A stretch of DNA of 64,000 bases from Phytophthora sp. 'mugwort' (taxonomy: Eukaryota > Oomycota > Peronosporomycetes > Peronosporales > Peronosporaceae). A model generated the notes under the pieces. It made no database searches and had not been told where the DNA came from. It was given only the letters and a program-made list of their open reading frames with translations. Below, piece after piece: positions 21,281 to 34,127 of the stretch. Both the position numbers and the translations under genes were made by a program. How positions within the stretch are numbered: position 1 is the stretch's first letter; every line of letters begins with the position of its first letter. The stretch covers positions 310,001-374,000 of the forward strand of contig JAUCEF010000007.1 of assembly GCA_033558025.1 (NCBI GenBank). Direction: 5' to 3'.

Positions 21281-23029
21281 CTTCCTCCTGTACCGAAAGA
21301 ATGCGACTTCGGTTTGAGCGGGTGAGCCGAAAGAATGCAAGTCTCAAAAAATGATATTTTGTGATTATCGAAAAATGAAGCAGTAATGGGTTATACCAGT
21401 CACAACTCAAAACAACATTGGCCGACCGGCGCGTTCCAGAGCAGCCGACACCTGTTGAAAGTGGCCAAGCCACACGCGATGGATGTCGGAAGCCCTCCCT
21501 TCTTGCGCAGCGCTTCTTTTCCGATGTGAGGGAGAGAGTACCGATTGCCGCCGTCGTCGAGCAGAATGCAGTGCATCACAGACTGTAGCGTCAGGAAAAT
21601 GTTGTCCAGGGTCGTAGTGCTGGTCTCGTTGAACGTCTCCGCGATTGCCCAGATAGTTATCGATAACGTGGGTTGGCTGGCGGTACTGAATGGACTGGAT
21701 CGAAGCAAAAACAAAACAAGATCCAGCACGTTCAAATCAGGAGAATTCGGCGGGCTGGAGAAGAAGATGAATGTTTAGCCGTCCGAAGCGCCAGCGGCGA
21801 TCACGTCTGTGTCGTTCGGTGGACCATGAGGAGTAGCGTTGTCCTGCTGGATCAGGATTGCTCTAGTACACTCTCTCGTTGGTCACTTCACCTTGATGGC
21901 CGGGATGACCTCATCGATGATATAGTACTTGTAGATCGGCCGGTCGACTCTAGCCACGTTTCACGCACAAACGGTGCCCTTCTTTCGATGGATGCTGCTT
22001 CGCCGGGAGATATAAGTTCCGTCAAGGTCCACAGACCCATCTTCCCGTCGAACATGGTGCCTCTGGCCTCAAAAATCTAAAATCTAAAATATAAGAGGTC
22101 AAAACATTATACATAATTTAAAAAGCAGAGGTTTACCGTGGTCTCGCCACAGCAGCAACAAACGTAATCTTGGGTATGAAGCGCTTGCTCTTGCGGTTGC
22201 GTGGGGGTGGTTTCTCGCCGTCCAGAAGCAGATATGCACGGTCGTCCTCGTCCTCATCAAACCATTTTTTTTCGTCCACGTGTACCACATCATACCCAGG
22301 ATCAAACTGCATAGTGTCTTCATCGAGGTGGCTGAGTACGAATTGGAGGCGCGCAACACGGTTCGCCACTGTATATGTAGGCTTGATACGATCCGTGACG
22401 AGAGTGAGCTGGCCTTCGCGCATCACGAGCCCAACGATGCATCTCGTCACGCCAGAGGCCTCTGCCAGCCGCTGTTGGGAGATGCGTTGGTCGATGGGGA
22501 CGGCTCGAATCTTGTCAACTATCTCGTCGCGCTTCAGCTGCTTGCGACCGCTGTTGGCCTTTACACGAGACAAACTGTATCCGCCGACAATACCAGCGGC
22601 CTCGGTCTCCATATGGCGTGCCCACGCACGCCCAATTGATGTAGGATGGCGGCAGACTGTCACGTGACGATGGCAAGTGCTCTGTGTGGTACAAAACCAT
22701 CCACACTCGCCCATAGGAGACAGTTGACGATCGGTTGTCGCGCAACGTTGGTCAGCCTTGGCTTGCGCAACATTGCTTGCACTCTGCAGGGCAGTTTGCT
22801 TTATGAAGAAAGCCTTACTGAGCTCGATGTCTGGCAGACTGCCGAGCCCCCACCATTCATATCGCCACACCACCCGCTCTAAAGCGATTCAAGAGAAACA
22901 AAAGTTACTGGCTAAAAGCCAAGATTCGTGCGCATCAATATTAGTCAGCAAAAACGCTCTAATTCGACCTTTTTAGCGAATTTTATTTAGTCGAATCCGA
23001 AAACTGCACTCTTTCGGTACAGGAGGAAC
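21281..23029 (-). mobile_element. Tc1/mariner element, left copy, 1749 bp
   Basis: Terminal inverted repeats are CTTCCTCCTGTACCGAAAGA at 21281 and the complement GTTCCTCCTGTACCGAAAGA ending at 23029. TA dinucleotides at 21279-21280 and 23030-23031 form the mariner target duplication. The right-hand repeat is extended by GTGCAG-type sequence. The element is structurally complete but its transposase is broken. The exact mirror is at 28203-29951. Confidence 0.9.
21400..22873 (-). pseudogene. Mariner transposase pseudogene, left copy
   Basis: Frame 22873-22133 (246 codons) carries the DNA-binding half: QLKRDEIVDKIRAVPIDQRI, QQRLAEASGVTRCIVGLVMR and the first catalytic motif VVHVDEKKWFDED..YLLLDGE. 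Later frames give ILIQQDNATPHGP (second Asp) and NSPDLNVLDL (third). The pieces sit in different frames, and an in-frame stop follows AIKVK. The same lesions are in both arms, so the element was inactive before the duplication. Confidence 0.85.
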
Positions 23030-23481
23030 TATTACGCTAAGTGTGGACAACAGAGGAAAGCGCAGGCAACCTGGAGCAGGGGACGCGGGGTAGCATCTCA
23101 GCCGTAAAGGTGCGGGCGCCCTCGAGCTTTGGCACAAAGGTTCGTAGCCTGCGTAGCTACCAAGCGCTTCAGTTTGAACGTCATCGAGCTCGTATTACCC
23201 AACTAACATGCATTCACACTCCCGTGTTATCGTGCTATTGTTGTTGTTACCACTACGTTGAATCGGACAGCATCGATGTCAACCTCTTCCGTAGCACGAC
23301 AGCTTTGTTCACGTTGAACTTGACGACCGTAAGGTCGGCCATCAATGACATGAGCGAAGAAGGCTTTTGCATGTATACGTACGTGGCGACTACTTTCATG
23401 TAGTGCAACATCTACAATCCGCAGTCTTGCTTATTTGCTTGAGCTGTCTGAGTAATGAAGTCGAAATCGTGGAACGCACCT

Positions 23482-24300
23482 TTAGAACCATAGCTCTTGT
23501 GTTGCGACTTGTGGAATTGGCGCTTGAATATCGACTTCGGCTTGTGGATCACACGATGTGAGAGTTGAGAAGGTACATGATGGTTGTACTAGGTTGCAAC
23601 CGTCGCTCCAGAACAACAACATTCCAGTTTCCTCGTCGGAAACAGGAAACAACACAAACTTGTAATCGCTCCAATCCATGGCCACGGATCCCACCTCGTA
23701 AGCCGAGTTAATCTAGCTGCAGACAGAGGTTCCAAATGCTTGGGGGAGCTCTGGACCCACTTGCATGCATTTGTAGATGAAATAGTCCATGATGCTATTT
23801 CTGAGCCGCTCACAAGGTCATAGGCTGTCCATGTCGTCGGCAAAAATCGGAACTAAACTCCTTTCGTGGCGATTCAGCCTGTGAATCAATGTTACCCGGC
23901 TTCTTTCTTGTTTTGACGCTACCGAATGGCACGTTCTCCACTAGCGGCTTAGATACATCCTCGCCATCCGAATAGTCCGATTCATCATAGTTAGCTGCAA
24001 AAAAAAGACATCTCGATCTGTTTTGGCGCGTCGACAGCGATGCTGCTTGTAGCCCTACTATTTGTGCGCACTGTAGGCGGCTTGACCACGGCTCTGTTGC
24101 CCGTAATACCGTCACTATCTTGCACCTCAGGCCCAATAACATCGCTCCCTTCCATAGCCCCATCATCACAGCACTCCAATGCCGTGCTCTCGGGTATGCT
24201 CTCGGTAGCCTCACCACCATATTGCTCTGTAAGCGCATCCTCACTACCACTCGTTGCAGCACCAACACCACGGCGTGTTGCAGTCGTTCACATCCCCTTC
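23482..24300 (-). pseudogene. Possible Ulp1-like cysteine protease relic
   Basis: Minus-strand coding-like segments. The upstream part is acidic and low complexity (ANYDESDYSDGEDVSKPLVE). It is followed in another frame by RLRNSIMDYFIYKCMQVGPE and, after a stop, GSVAMDWSDYKFVLFPVSDE. The order (a non-catalytic opening helix, then a D/W-rich strand and a YxFVLFPV strand) resembles Ulp1/C48 domains carried by oomycete MULEs. No catalytic His or Cys can be pointed to, so the call is tentative. Confidence 0.3.
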
Positions 24301-25132
24301 GCTTCCCGTGACCCCGCCTTCACAAAGCACCTCGGGTGCGCTCAGAATAGCGGCCCCACCCATTGCTCCACCACTTCCACACTCACTTGTCATCGCTATA
24401 ACCCCTCCACACCCACCGTAACCGTAACCGCGTGCGTAACCACGTCATCCGCATTAGCACCTTGCTCCATGGCAGATCTTGCGGCACCTCTCCACACCAC
24501 AAGAAATCACTTCGGTCATAACGGTCGACGAATTGGCCGACAAGTTCATATCAATCAAGCGACTGGACGTCGGCCTATCCCGCTTTCACGGTCTACCGCG
24601 CTACCCGTGTACATTGAGCCTTCTTGTCCTTTAATGCAAAACGGGTATCTCGCGACAGATTTAAGCAATTCATGTGACGCCGGATTTCGACCCTCTCTGA
24701 GACAAGTATCATAATAGCTGAGCACCCCCATTTGTACGATGCTATCTTGTGCCGCGATAGCGAGCGCCCACGTCGTCTTCTGCGCTGATCATTTTGTCTC
24801 AGTACTGGTCCCGCATCCCTACAAAGCGTTACTTGGCGTCGACAATTCCCTCGCTGCGGCTGCTAAACCCCAAGACGGGTTGCTGTCCCTCCGCTGTCGG
24901 AGCTTCGCCATAATTAGGAGGAGGAGTTGGGGTTTGCGTGCATCTCCGCTTAGCCATAGTCCATCAGTTGATACTGTTAAAGGGGGGGGGGAATTGGAAA
25001 GGAACGGTCGAGGACGCAGAGAAAGAGCACAAGTTGGATAACATTTTGTTCGGTTGTTTCTGTAAATATTATTTACGACTTAGATCCATGCAATATTCTC
25101 TGTTCGAATTGGAAATATTATACTATTGAGTA

Positions 25133-25340
25133 GATCTGTAGTGTGTCGATTAGTTCGGTAGTGTGTCGATTAGTTCTGTAGTCTGTCGAGTAGTTCGATA
25201 GTCTGTCGAGCATTTCGGTAGGCTGTCGAGCAGTGCTGTAGTTTGACGAACCGTTCTGTGGTTTGTCGAGTAGTTCTGTAGTCTGTCGAGCAGTTCAGAA
25301 ATCTGTCGAATCGTTCGGTAGTCTGTCGAGTAATTTGGTT
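25133..25340 (+). repeat. 20-bp minisatellite, about 10 units
   Basis: Exactly 20-bp period with consensus close to GTTCTGTAGTCTGTCGAGTA. Ten full units run from 25133 to 25332, then a partial one. Units differ at several positions but never in length. Since 20 is not a multiple of three, it is noncoding. Confidence 0.9.
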
Positions 25341-26038
25341 TAGAGGGACGCGATAGAGCGTACGCCGTGATCTAGAGCGATGGATCCGATAGGACTTGTG
25401 TTGTATATTTACCTGATAAATTTATAAATGAGAAGTAAGTTTGTCATATCGGCGATGCGATATCCTGTAGAAATTTACGTGGTGTCTTTACTTCGACGTG
25501 CGAGCGATAACTGATTTGCGTATGCTGTCAGTCGCGTTTTTGATGATGATCGCATATTCCAACAGAAGAGCGTGGTTGGGTGCGAGTGCTTCAATGGGTC
25601 ACGCTTGTTTCCGAGGTATGAGATCGAGCATGTTCTAGGTTGGGACTATTATTGTCAAAATTCATCGCATATATAACAATGGTGTAATACCCCCAAACTT
25701 GGTTTTCAGTTAATATACCAAAAGGTGATGAACTGAACTATACCAGTAATGGTCAATATAATACAAACATGAAACGGCCCAAGTTCTAGCAACTGGGCGG
25801 CCACACTTTATACAGTTCTATTTAACCCTTTGGTCGGTATGCCAAAGATTTGGTCTCTTATCGTGTGCTACATCAGCCGGGGGATAAGGGACAAGGTTTA
25901 GGAATGTAGATTCGTGTTAGTATTGCTTACACAGGTGTATTTCAGTTTTAGTTGCAGTACTATCGCAAGCTGGTGAATTTGCCGCACAAGCGTCCTATAT
26001 AGCTCGCGTACCACAGGTTGAATGATATACTAGTAATA

Positions 26039-27575
26039 CACTACCGGTCACAACATAAACCGGCCACCCACATTTTAGGTGGTAACTCTGTCAATATCTG
26101 GTTGTTTGGGCTGCAATTTTGATATGTTGTTCGTGCTGCCCCGTGCAATACGATGTTTGTGTTAACATCCCGATTTTTGCGGGATGTAGCATAGCTCCCA
26201 TACAACTTTCCCTTGAATGTGCCGGTCTAAACTTCCGGCCACCCCGCTCCCATTAAAAAGCAATATATTTACAGCATGATTGTAGATTTGTAGCTGATGG
26301 TTCGGGACGTTCACCCCGTTCCCGATTGCGGCTTGCTATGACGTCTGCAGCTTGAGCTGGCAGCTAGATCAGTTGGATTTTTAATGCATGGCGCCTTGGC
26401 TTAATGACGAAGAACGCGTGAGAATTCAAGGCCTCAGAGTAACTGGACTATCGATCCGATCGATTGCAAGAAGGGTCGAGCGTTCTAGAGACGCTGTAGA
26501 GCGAGCGTTGCATGCACCCACACCCGCGCAGGCCGCAAGCCCATCGTCACGGAGCGGCTATCCCGACGGCTGCTTCGTAAGGAGGCCTCGGGGGACTTAT
26601 CGGCCGCGCTCAAGGCCGACTACCGTACGGACGATCCGCCGTCTCCTGGCTGGCGTCGACTGGCTCGTCTACTCGAAGATAGAGAACATCCTTGCTCTCA
26701 CGGCGGCGCACAAGAAGGCACGACTGGTATGGGCCAAGGACATGGTGATTAACTCAAAGGAGGCATGGAATTCAATCATTTTTCTGATGAAAAGAAATTT
26801 AATTTAGATGGTCCAGCTGGATTGAAGAAGTACTGGCACGACGGTTAGACGACAAAACGGCGGAGGCTCAGTGATGGTGTGGGGTGGCTTCAGCAGCAAG
26901 GGCAAGACGGAGCTGGCAGTACTCGTGGGGCGGCAAGCCTCGGCGCACTATATATACTGTGACCGAGTATTTTCTCCCCTTTGCTCATCTACATTACGGG
27001 CTGAGTTTGCCTATCAGCAGGACAACCCGTCCATACATACCTCGCGAGAGACACTGGGGTTTATTTTAGGAGCAAAGCATCGAGTGCTTGCCTGGACAGC
27101 TCACTCCCCAGATCTCAACCCAATTGAGAATCTCTGGGCTCTACTAGCGCGCAAGGTCTCCGCTAACGGAAAGCAGTACTGTAATGTAGTCGAGTTGGCA
27201 GAAGCTATCCTCGATGCGTAGTCTTCGATTGAGTTGGCGACGCTCACAAAGCTCATTGACTCAATGCCGCGTAGGCGCGTTGAGGTGATCGAGAAGAAAG
27301 GCGATAAAACTCGCTACTAGTAGGTACGGCCTGTACCAATCTTAAGATTAGTATATGTTTTTGTATGGGAGCGGGGTGGCCGGAAGTTTGGACCGGCAGA
27401 CTCAAGGGAAAATGTATGAGAGCTATACTACATCCCGCAAAAATCGGGATGTTAACACAAACATCGTATTGCACCGGACAGCACGAACAACATATCAAAA
27501 TCGCAGCCCAAACAACCAAATATTGACAGAGTTACCACCCAAAACGTGGGTGGCCGGTTTATGTGACCGGCAATG
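26039..27575 (+). mobile_element. Tc1-type element with ~224-bp terminal inverted repeats
   Basis: Ends CACTACCGGTCACAACATAA (26039) and, on the other strand, CATTGCCGGTCACATAAACC (27575) open inverted repeats running to about 26262 and from about 27352, with roughly 90% identity. TA dinucleotides flank both ends (26037-26038, 27576-27577). The element is 1537 bp, with a broken transposase inside. It sits in the spacer, not in the duplicated arms. Confidence 0.85.
26388..27320 (+). pseudogene. Tc1-like transposase pseudogene
   Basis: The N-terminus MAPWLNDEERVRIQGLRVTG with SIRSIARRVERSRDAVERAL is a helix-turn-helix of the Tc1 type. Later pieces are FSDEKKFNLDGP (first Asp), MVWGGFSSKGKTELAVL, YQQDNPSIHTS (second Asp), and AHSPDLNPIENLWALLARKV with a Glu in DDE position. 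The segments are in several frames with stops, so the enzyme is inactive. Confidence 0.85.
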
Positions 27576-28202
27576 TAACAGGTCGACAAGCGAACCCTTG
27601 AAGAAAAGTCAAAAGCCAATTTGACCTCTCCATTAAGCAGGTTCCGAAGTTGCACGTTTGCTTCAGTGTGTTGTAAACCTATTTGAAAACTGTTATACAT
27701 TCCTCCGTCCTACTAGAGTGGTAGTAAGATTAGACGCGCAAAAAACTGAAGTAAATAGCGTATACTGTATACAAGGAGTACTGCTGAGATACATCATTAC
27801 ACAGCACAAAAAATCATCAGCACAAGGCTTGTTGCTAACCCGTACCTGTGTAATTGTCGCCATCGGTACCGGTCCTGAAGGAACTTTCGATGGCCGACCT
27901 CACGGTCGTCAAGTTCAACGTGAACAAAGCTGTCGTGCTACGGAAGAGGTTGACATCGATGCTGTCCGATTCAACGTAGTGGTAACAACAACAATAGCAC
28001 GATAACACGGGAGTGTGAATGCATGTTAGTTGGGTAATACGAGCTCGATGACGTTCAAACTGAAGCGCTTGGTAGCTACGCAGGCTACGAACCTTTGTGC
28101 CAAAGCTCGAGGGCGCCCGCACCTTTACGGCTGAGATGCTACCCCGCGTCCCCTGCTCCAGGTTGCCTGCGCTTTCCTCTGTTGTCCACACTTAGCGTAA
28201 TA

Positions 28203-29951
28203 GTTCCTCCTGTACCGAAAGAGTGCAGTTTTCGGATTCGACTAAATAAAATTCGCTAAAAAGGTCGAATTAGAGCGTTTTTGCTGGCTAATATTGATGC
28301 GCACGAATCTTGGCTTTTAGCCAGTAACTTTTGTTTCTCTTGAATCGCTTTAGAGCGGGTGGTGTGGCGATATGAATGGTGGGGGCTCGGCAGTCTGCCA
28401 GACATCGAGCTCAGTAAGGCTTTCTTCATAAAGCAAACTGCCCTGCAGAGTGCAAGCAATGTTGCGCAAGCCAAGGCTGACCAACGTTGCGCGACAACCG
28501 ATCGTCAACTGTCTCCTATGGGCGAGTGTGGATGGTTTTGTACCACACAGAGCACTTGCCATCGTCACGTGACAGTCTGCCGCCATCCTACATCAATTGG
28601 GCGTGCGTGGGCACGCCATATGGAGACCGAGGCCGCTGGTATTGTCGGCGGATACAGTTTGTCTCGTGTAAAGGCCAACAGCGGTCGCAAGCAGCTGAAG
28701 CGCGACGAGATAGTTGACAAGATTCGAGCCGTCCCCATCGACCAACGCATCTCCCAACAGCGGCTGGCAGAGGCCTCTGGCGTGACGAGATGCATCGTTG
28801 GGCTCGTGATGCGCGAAGGCCAGCTCACTCTCGTCACGGATCGTATCAAGCCTACATATACAGTGGCGAACCGTGTTGCGCGCCTCCAATTCGTACTCAG
28901 CCACCTCGATGAAGACACTATGCAGTTTGATCCTGGGTATGATGTGGTACACGTGGACGAAAAAAAATGGTTTGATGAGGACGAGGACGACCGTGCATAT
29001 CTGCTTCTGGACGGCGAGAAACCACCCCCACGCAACCGCAAGAGCAAGCGCTTCATACCCAAGATTACGTTTGTTGCTGCTGTGGCGAGACCACGGTAAA
29101 CCTCTGCTTTTTAAATTATGTATAATGTTTTGACCTCTTATATTTTAGATTTTAGATTTTTGAGGCCAGAGGCACCATGTTCGACGGGAAGATGGGTCTG
29201 TGGACCTTGACGGAACTTATATCTCCCGGCGAAGCAGCATCCATCGAAAGAAGGGCACCGTTTGTGCGTGAAACGTGGCTAGAGTCGACCGGCCGATCTA
29301 CAAGTACTATATCATCGATGAGGTCATCCCGGCCATCAAGGTGAAGTGACCAACGAGAGAGTGTACTAGAGCAATCCTGATCCAGCAGGACAACGCTACT
29401 CCTCATGGTCCACCGAACGACACAGACGTGATCGCCGCTGGCGCTTCGGACGGCTAAACATTCATCTTCTTCTCCAGCCCGCCGAATTCTCCTGATTTGA
29501 ACGTGCTGGATCTTGTTTTGTTTTTGCTTCGATCCAGTCCATTCAGTACCGCCAGCCAACCCACGTTATCGATAACTATCTGGGCAATCGCGGAGACGTT
29601 CAACGAGACCAGCACTACGACCCTGGACAACATTTTCCTGACGCTACAGTCTGTGATGCACTGCATTCTGCTCGACGACGGCGGCAATCGGTACTCTCTC
29701 CCTCACATCGGAAAAGAAGCGCTGCGCAAAAAGGGAGGGCTTCCGACATCCATCGCGTGTGGCTTGGCCACTTTCAACAGGTGTCGGCTGCTCTGGAACG
29801 CGCCGGTCGGCCAATGTTGTTTTGAGTTGTGACTGGTATAACCCATTACTGCTTCATTTTTCGATAATCACAAAATATCATTTTTTGAGACTTGCATTCT
29901 TTCGGCTCACCCGCTCAAACCGAAGTCGCATTCTTTCGGTACAGGAGGAAG
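28203..29951 (+). mobile_element. Tc1/mariner element, right copy, 1749 bp
   Basis: Mirror of 21281-23029, with identical length. TA target duplications are at 28201-28202 and 29952-29953. Confidence 0.9.
28359..29832 (+). pseudogene. Mariner transposase pseudogene, right copy
   Basis: Plus-strand mirror of the left transposase. Frame 28359-29099 contains DEKKWFDED. QQDNATPH occurs near 29385 and SPDLNVLDL near 29490, in other frames. It shares the left copy's inactivating lesions. Confidence 0.85.
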
Positions 29952-30829
29952 TATTGTGTCACTTGCTTTTGCACAAAATGCACTGTTTTCATTGAGCAAC
30001 GCCGAGCCATTTTGGGGCGCTGCAGCAGCACTGCTCGGTGATATTCAGGTGATAACGCGCTGATACGGGTTTATGGTGGGGAAACGTTACGTTACGGCGA
30101 AAGTCACGCGTACTTCTAACCAACACGGCCCACCGCTGCCAGGCGGAAGTCAGTGTTCTTTTTTCACGCCTATGCAACATCGACAGTGGACAACGAAGAG
30201 AACCACTCAATGTCTGCGAAGCAGAAGACAATCAATGTCACCCAGCAGAAGACCGAGACATTCGTTCGAAAGTGATCGCGAAATGCTTTTGCTTTGGGAC
30301 GCATGTATGGCCCCGAAAAACTTTTGCCCTTCGGCGGTGGTCAGCCCGAGCATGGGTCCTGCGGGAGGCTGATGGGCTTGCAAGGGAGGGGCAGGTACAT
30401 TGAACGCGAACACAGAATTCAAAACTTCGTTCTATATCTACTGCTGGAATGACATTAAATTTTTCCGACCTCCAGATTAATCCCAGCGACATTTAGTATT
30501 TTTAAACATACTATGAGATTTTGCAGCAGTGGGTCCCCCGGTCACTAAATTAGTATTCACACTAATTTGTCACACACGCTACATAATGCAATGAAATACG
30601 GGAGAGAGCGTTATTTTTTAACCAAAACGACTGACTTCTTTTCGAGGGCTGAGGCATCGACTTTTGTACTTGGCAATAAACTAAATGTTGTAGCTTTGGG
30701 TGACTGTCTTGTGAGTTTTTTCTTTCGCATACCCCTAAAGCGGAGCGTCCAATCAGCAGCAGTAGTTGCTTGCAGTGAATCATTTGAAGCTCAGTTTGGA
30801 GAACCCCCAACCCACGAAACATTACGACC

Positions 30830-32670
30830 ATGTCATCGCACTATAACTGGCGTCTCATCGACAACCTTCGTGGTGAGAAGCGTACCAACCGGAAGCTAGA
30901 CGCCATGCACCCGATAGGAACGATTGCAAATCAGCTCCAGCGCCGTACCGTCTGCACCAGTAACGGCGACGAGCATCCCATGCGGTACCGACTCTACTGC
31001 TGCAAGCTGGAGCCGTGCGCTGTTGCTCTTCTTGCCCGCAAAATCAAGCTCAAGATCGTATGCTATGGCCGCACGCACCAGTGTCATATTATCCAACACG
31101 CCGAGCACGCTTCTTCCGGCGCCAACCAAGCACACGGAATTATCCCTCGAAATGAAAGCATCTACCCTCGAGCTGATGGAGAAAGACGTTAAGCCAGCTC
31201 GTATTCGCAACGGGTTGGTCGACAGCTTCGTGCTGTCGTCAGGCACCGTGCCTGCGTTGAAGCAAATCCAAAACTTCGTCTACAACTTCATCCATAGAGG
31301 AAGCAAGTTGAAGAACACGCCATGGTCGATCAGATGGAATATATTGCCGCTGAAGCTCGCCTCACGACGGGCTACCGGACCCATCGCCGTTTCCCTCCGA
31401 GTACCCTTTTTTTTTGACGAGGACGGCTCACCGGCCCTAGACGATGGCAGTGATGAAGATACATTAGTGATTGGTATTATGACTAAGTTCTTGCTAAAGT
31501 CTTCAGCAGGGATTCTGACACGTTAGTATTCCACATGGATGCAACGTCCAAGCTCGTCACGTGTGCGTACCTTCTCATTGTCTGTGGGGCCTCGGACACG
31601 GCACGTCATTTCTACCGGCATTCCCCATAACATTCCAACAGACTGTCGTGCAGTACACTTACACTCTCCGCAGTCTCATGGAAAGTTTAAGACGGTAGTG
31701 GGGCGGGGTCTCGTGGTCTGCTATTGCATGGATGATGCTGAAGACGCGCAGCTCAATGCAGTCGAGCAAACACCAGCTATTCCAAATCTGGCTTGAACGG
31801 GTTCACCCATGTACCACGTGATGTGCTTTTCCACATGGTGGAAAACGTCAAGAACGCGTATCAAGTTTCTCGAACAATTTGAAGTACCTGGTCTATGGAC
31901 TAATCTACGAGATGCACTACTGTCATGATGCCACCGAACTCGCCGTAGTTCAGGAGCGAGCTGACACTCTGTGGCAAGCCGTCCCTGAGCTCAGAAAGTT
32001 TGCCGAGTATTTTACCCGCACATGGATCAAGTCAAAGTGTTGCAAATGACACTGTTTTTGGCCCCCTACCGGATTTGCGAAGACAAAATCCCGCGGAGCA
32101 GGTTAAAAAAAAAAACACACAAGGTCACAAAGCGCGATTACACCCAGCGAGTCCGAATTAAGCTGTATGCTTTGCCCCGAGGTGACGCCATCATTCTATC
32201 ATCTGCCCGGACTTCTCTGAGCCAAAGCCATCGACCACATTGATTGCTGAACGAAGCGGTTAATAAAGACTAAGATAATATTGGTCATTCAAGCTCATCA
32301 AAGTGCTGTTTCTTTTGGACGGTTCCAGTGGACGGCCAAGTGAATACTAAGTCCGCTGGCTCGCCCCCAAGAAAAACACCAAGAATGATGAGGAAGGCGA
32401 TGGAAACAAGGATGGAGCGCCTTACTCCAAATGGTGGGGTGGACAATGGACTTAGGTACGGGAGCATGCGGTTGCCGAGCTTTCTACAAGTTTGGAGCTT
32501 GTGTGCACATCCTTGCCTGCTTGAAACATGCCAAACAGAAAATTCCAGGCTGACCAGGAACAGAGCGCCGCTTTGTCGATAAGCATGTGAAGCGTGCCAA
32601 ACCATCTACAGGAAGCCAGCGCGGACGCCCGGCGGTTGTTTCCTACGCACTATGTTTGGGGCAGCTCAAT
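30830..32670 (+). pseudogene. Mutator-like (MULE) transposase relic, right copy
   Basis: Mirror of the left-arm MULE relic. The first frame begins MSSHYNWRLIDNLRGEK at 30830. The DDE frame (30924-31526) stops early, after 200 codons, because of a base loss and a substitution near 31508, just before the HMDAT motif that the left copy still reads. The SWIM finger lies near 32465-32525. Confidence 0.8.
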
Positions 32671-32871
32671 CGAGTCCGTCAGACTGTCTCGCGTTATATA
32701 TGACGTCATGGGCAGTGCTGCCTGTTGCTTTGATGAACATTCGAGAAAATACATTTGTTCTTTCTCGACGTACTGTTATGGAGGTTCTGGACGGCAAAGC
32801 GCATTGAGAAATCGATTATTTCGGATGCTCAAGCGATTCGGTATGTTATCGGCTAGACACAGGATCCGGTA

Positions 32872-33370
32872 CTTTGGTTGAATTGGGGGCTGCAAACGTT
32901 AACTATTCAACATTTGTGATGGATTTTCGGGTTTCTAAACGAAGGTGAAGACAATATCTTGAAGGCTTTACGTCTGCGCAAGTGCCGCGCATCTCTCCGT
33001 AATCACTTATAACGTATCTGCATGAACAACTCGCCGATTTGATCTTGAGGCTGCAAACCCATGGGAAGGTCACGTCAAGCTGAAGCTGAGTTAAACTTAT
33101 CGTTCTGCGATACAATTCGCCTGAACTGGCTTGTACGTAGTGTGAAGCGCCTACGGAGACGTACTCTAAGCGCATTAAAGAGTATTAAGATATAGAGTTA
33201 ACATCAGGGCTGCAAAAAGAAAGGTATTGTATGTACCATTAAAGCTGAAGGTAACCAACCGCGGTATTGTTGGTATGATCTAGTCTAGAGATGTTCTTGG
33301 AGACGTATACCAGCGTAATCCACGTTCCAGTAACTGGTTACAGCACGATTTGACTTCAGGGCTGCAAAAT
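32872..33370 (-). repeat. Diverged ~155-bp tandem units, right copy
   Basis: Mirror of 17862-18360, with the same GGCTGCAAA-type motif spacing read on the plus strand. Confidence 0.45.
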
Positions 33371-34127
33371 GTCGGAAGATGTATCTTGAAGTTAAAGTTG
33401 GCCAAACTACGGATTAAATTTTAGTTTTTATAGGATGCATACACGACAAGCAAGTGGAGAATTATTTAAGAAAAATTGTGGTAGCATACATAGAGTATGC
33501 GTGGGCTGCGTCACGCAGACAATCACAGGTCTGCCTCGCCCGAGTGACGGAGGTGCGCCGTTGAAGTTCGAGTTGATGGCGGCTGGCGTGCTGCCAGTGC
33601 GAACAGGCGGACGATGTCGAAAGGTCATGGAAAAGGATCTCAGGCGGGACGACGCGCAGGCGGGGCATACGAGCGAGCAGTGGATCAAGCGGGACGACGT
33701 TGGATAGGCAAGCGGACGGCTAGGAAGGCGAGCAGGAGCAAGATCCAGGGCGCGAGGGGTCGCTCCAGGACGGCGGTAGGCAGGGTAGGTAGGCGACGGG
33801 GACGGTAGCTAGGAGAGCGCTAGGTGGGCGATCATTCGCCTCGCCTCTCAGTCACCATTTGGACGGGATAAGGACGAATCAAGTGACTACCGCAGCAAAA
33901 CGATTAAGTTGAGGGGTAAGCTGTAGGACGGGAATAACTAGGCTACTGAGGCAGGGTATGCAGACGGAGGGCATGGGGGGTGGTTTGAGACCACCAGGGA
34001 CAAGGGGACCACGTGGGTCCTCCTAGCCGTGTGTCGCGTGAGGTCCAAGTGGTTAGCACGATGACGACCTCCGCGACGATGTACAGTGCATGATGACTCG
34101 GATACTTTGCAGTGAGCAAACCTAAAG

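Larger units (their letters stand above)
14726..23343 (+). repeat. Left arm of 21.8-kb inverted duplication
   Basis: About 8.6 kb whose reverse complement recurs at 27889-36504. Paired positions add up to 51232 almost everywhere (for example 21281 with 29951, 17091 with 34141, 15975 with 35257), so the arms are collinear with only one- to three-base indels, mostly in homopolymers. Identity looks well above 98% in the inner part. It falls to about 97-98% in the outer 400 bp, where several C/T transitions and a 3-bp indel occur. Homology stops sharply at 23343/27889, after GGCCATC on the left arm. Confidence 0.95.
23344..27888. other. Unique spacer of the inverted duplication
   Basis: The 4545-bp loop between the arms. 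It contains a Ulp1-like relic, a G homopolymer near 24981, a 20-bp minisatellite and a Tc1 element. Positions 25341-26036 and 27578-27888 hold AT-richer DNA with no gene, RNA or repeat that I can support. Confidence 0.7.

Noticed and set aside
24040..24714. Plus-strand 224-codon frame rich in Ser/Pro/Thr
   Set aside because: Composition looks like the complement of an acidic minus-strand relic; no family motif and no good start context.
25133..25340. CRISPR-like array
   Set aside because: Units are contiguous 20-bp tandem repeats without spacers, in a eukaryotic genome.
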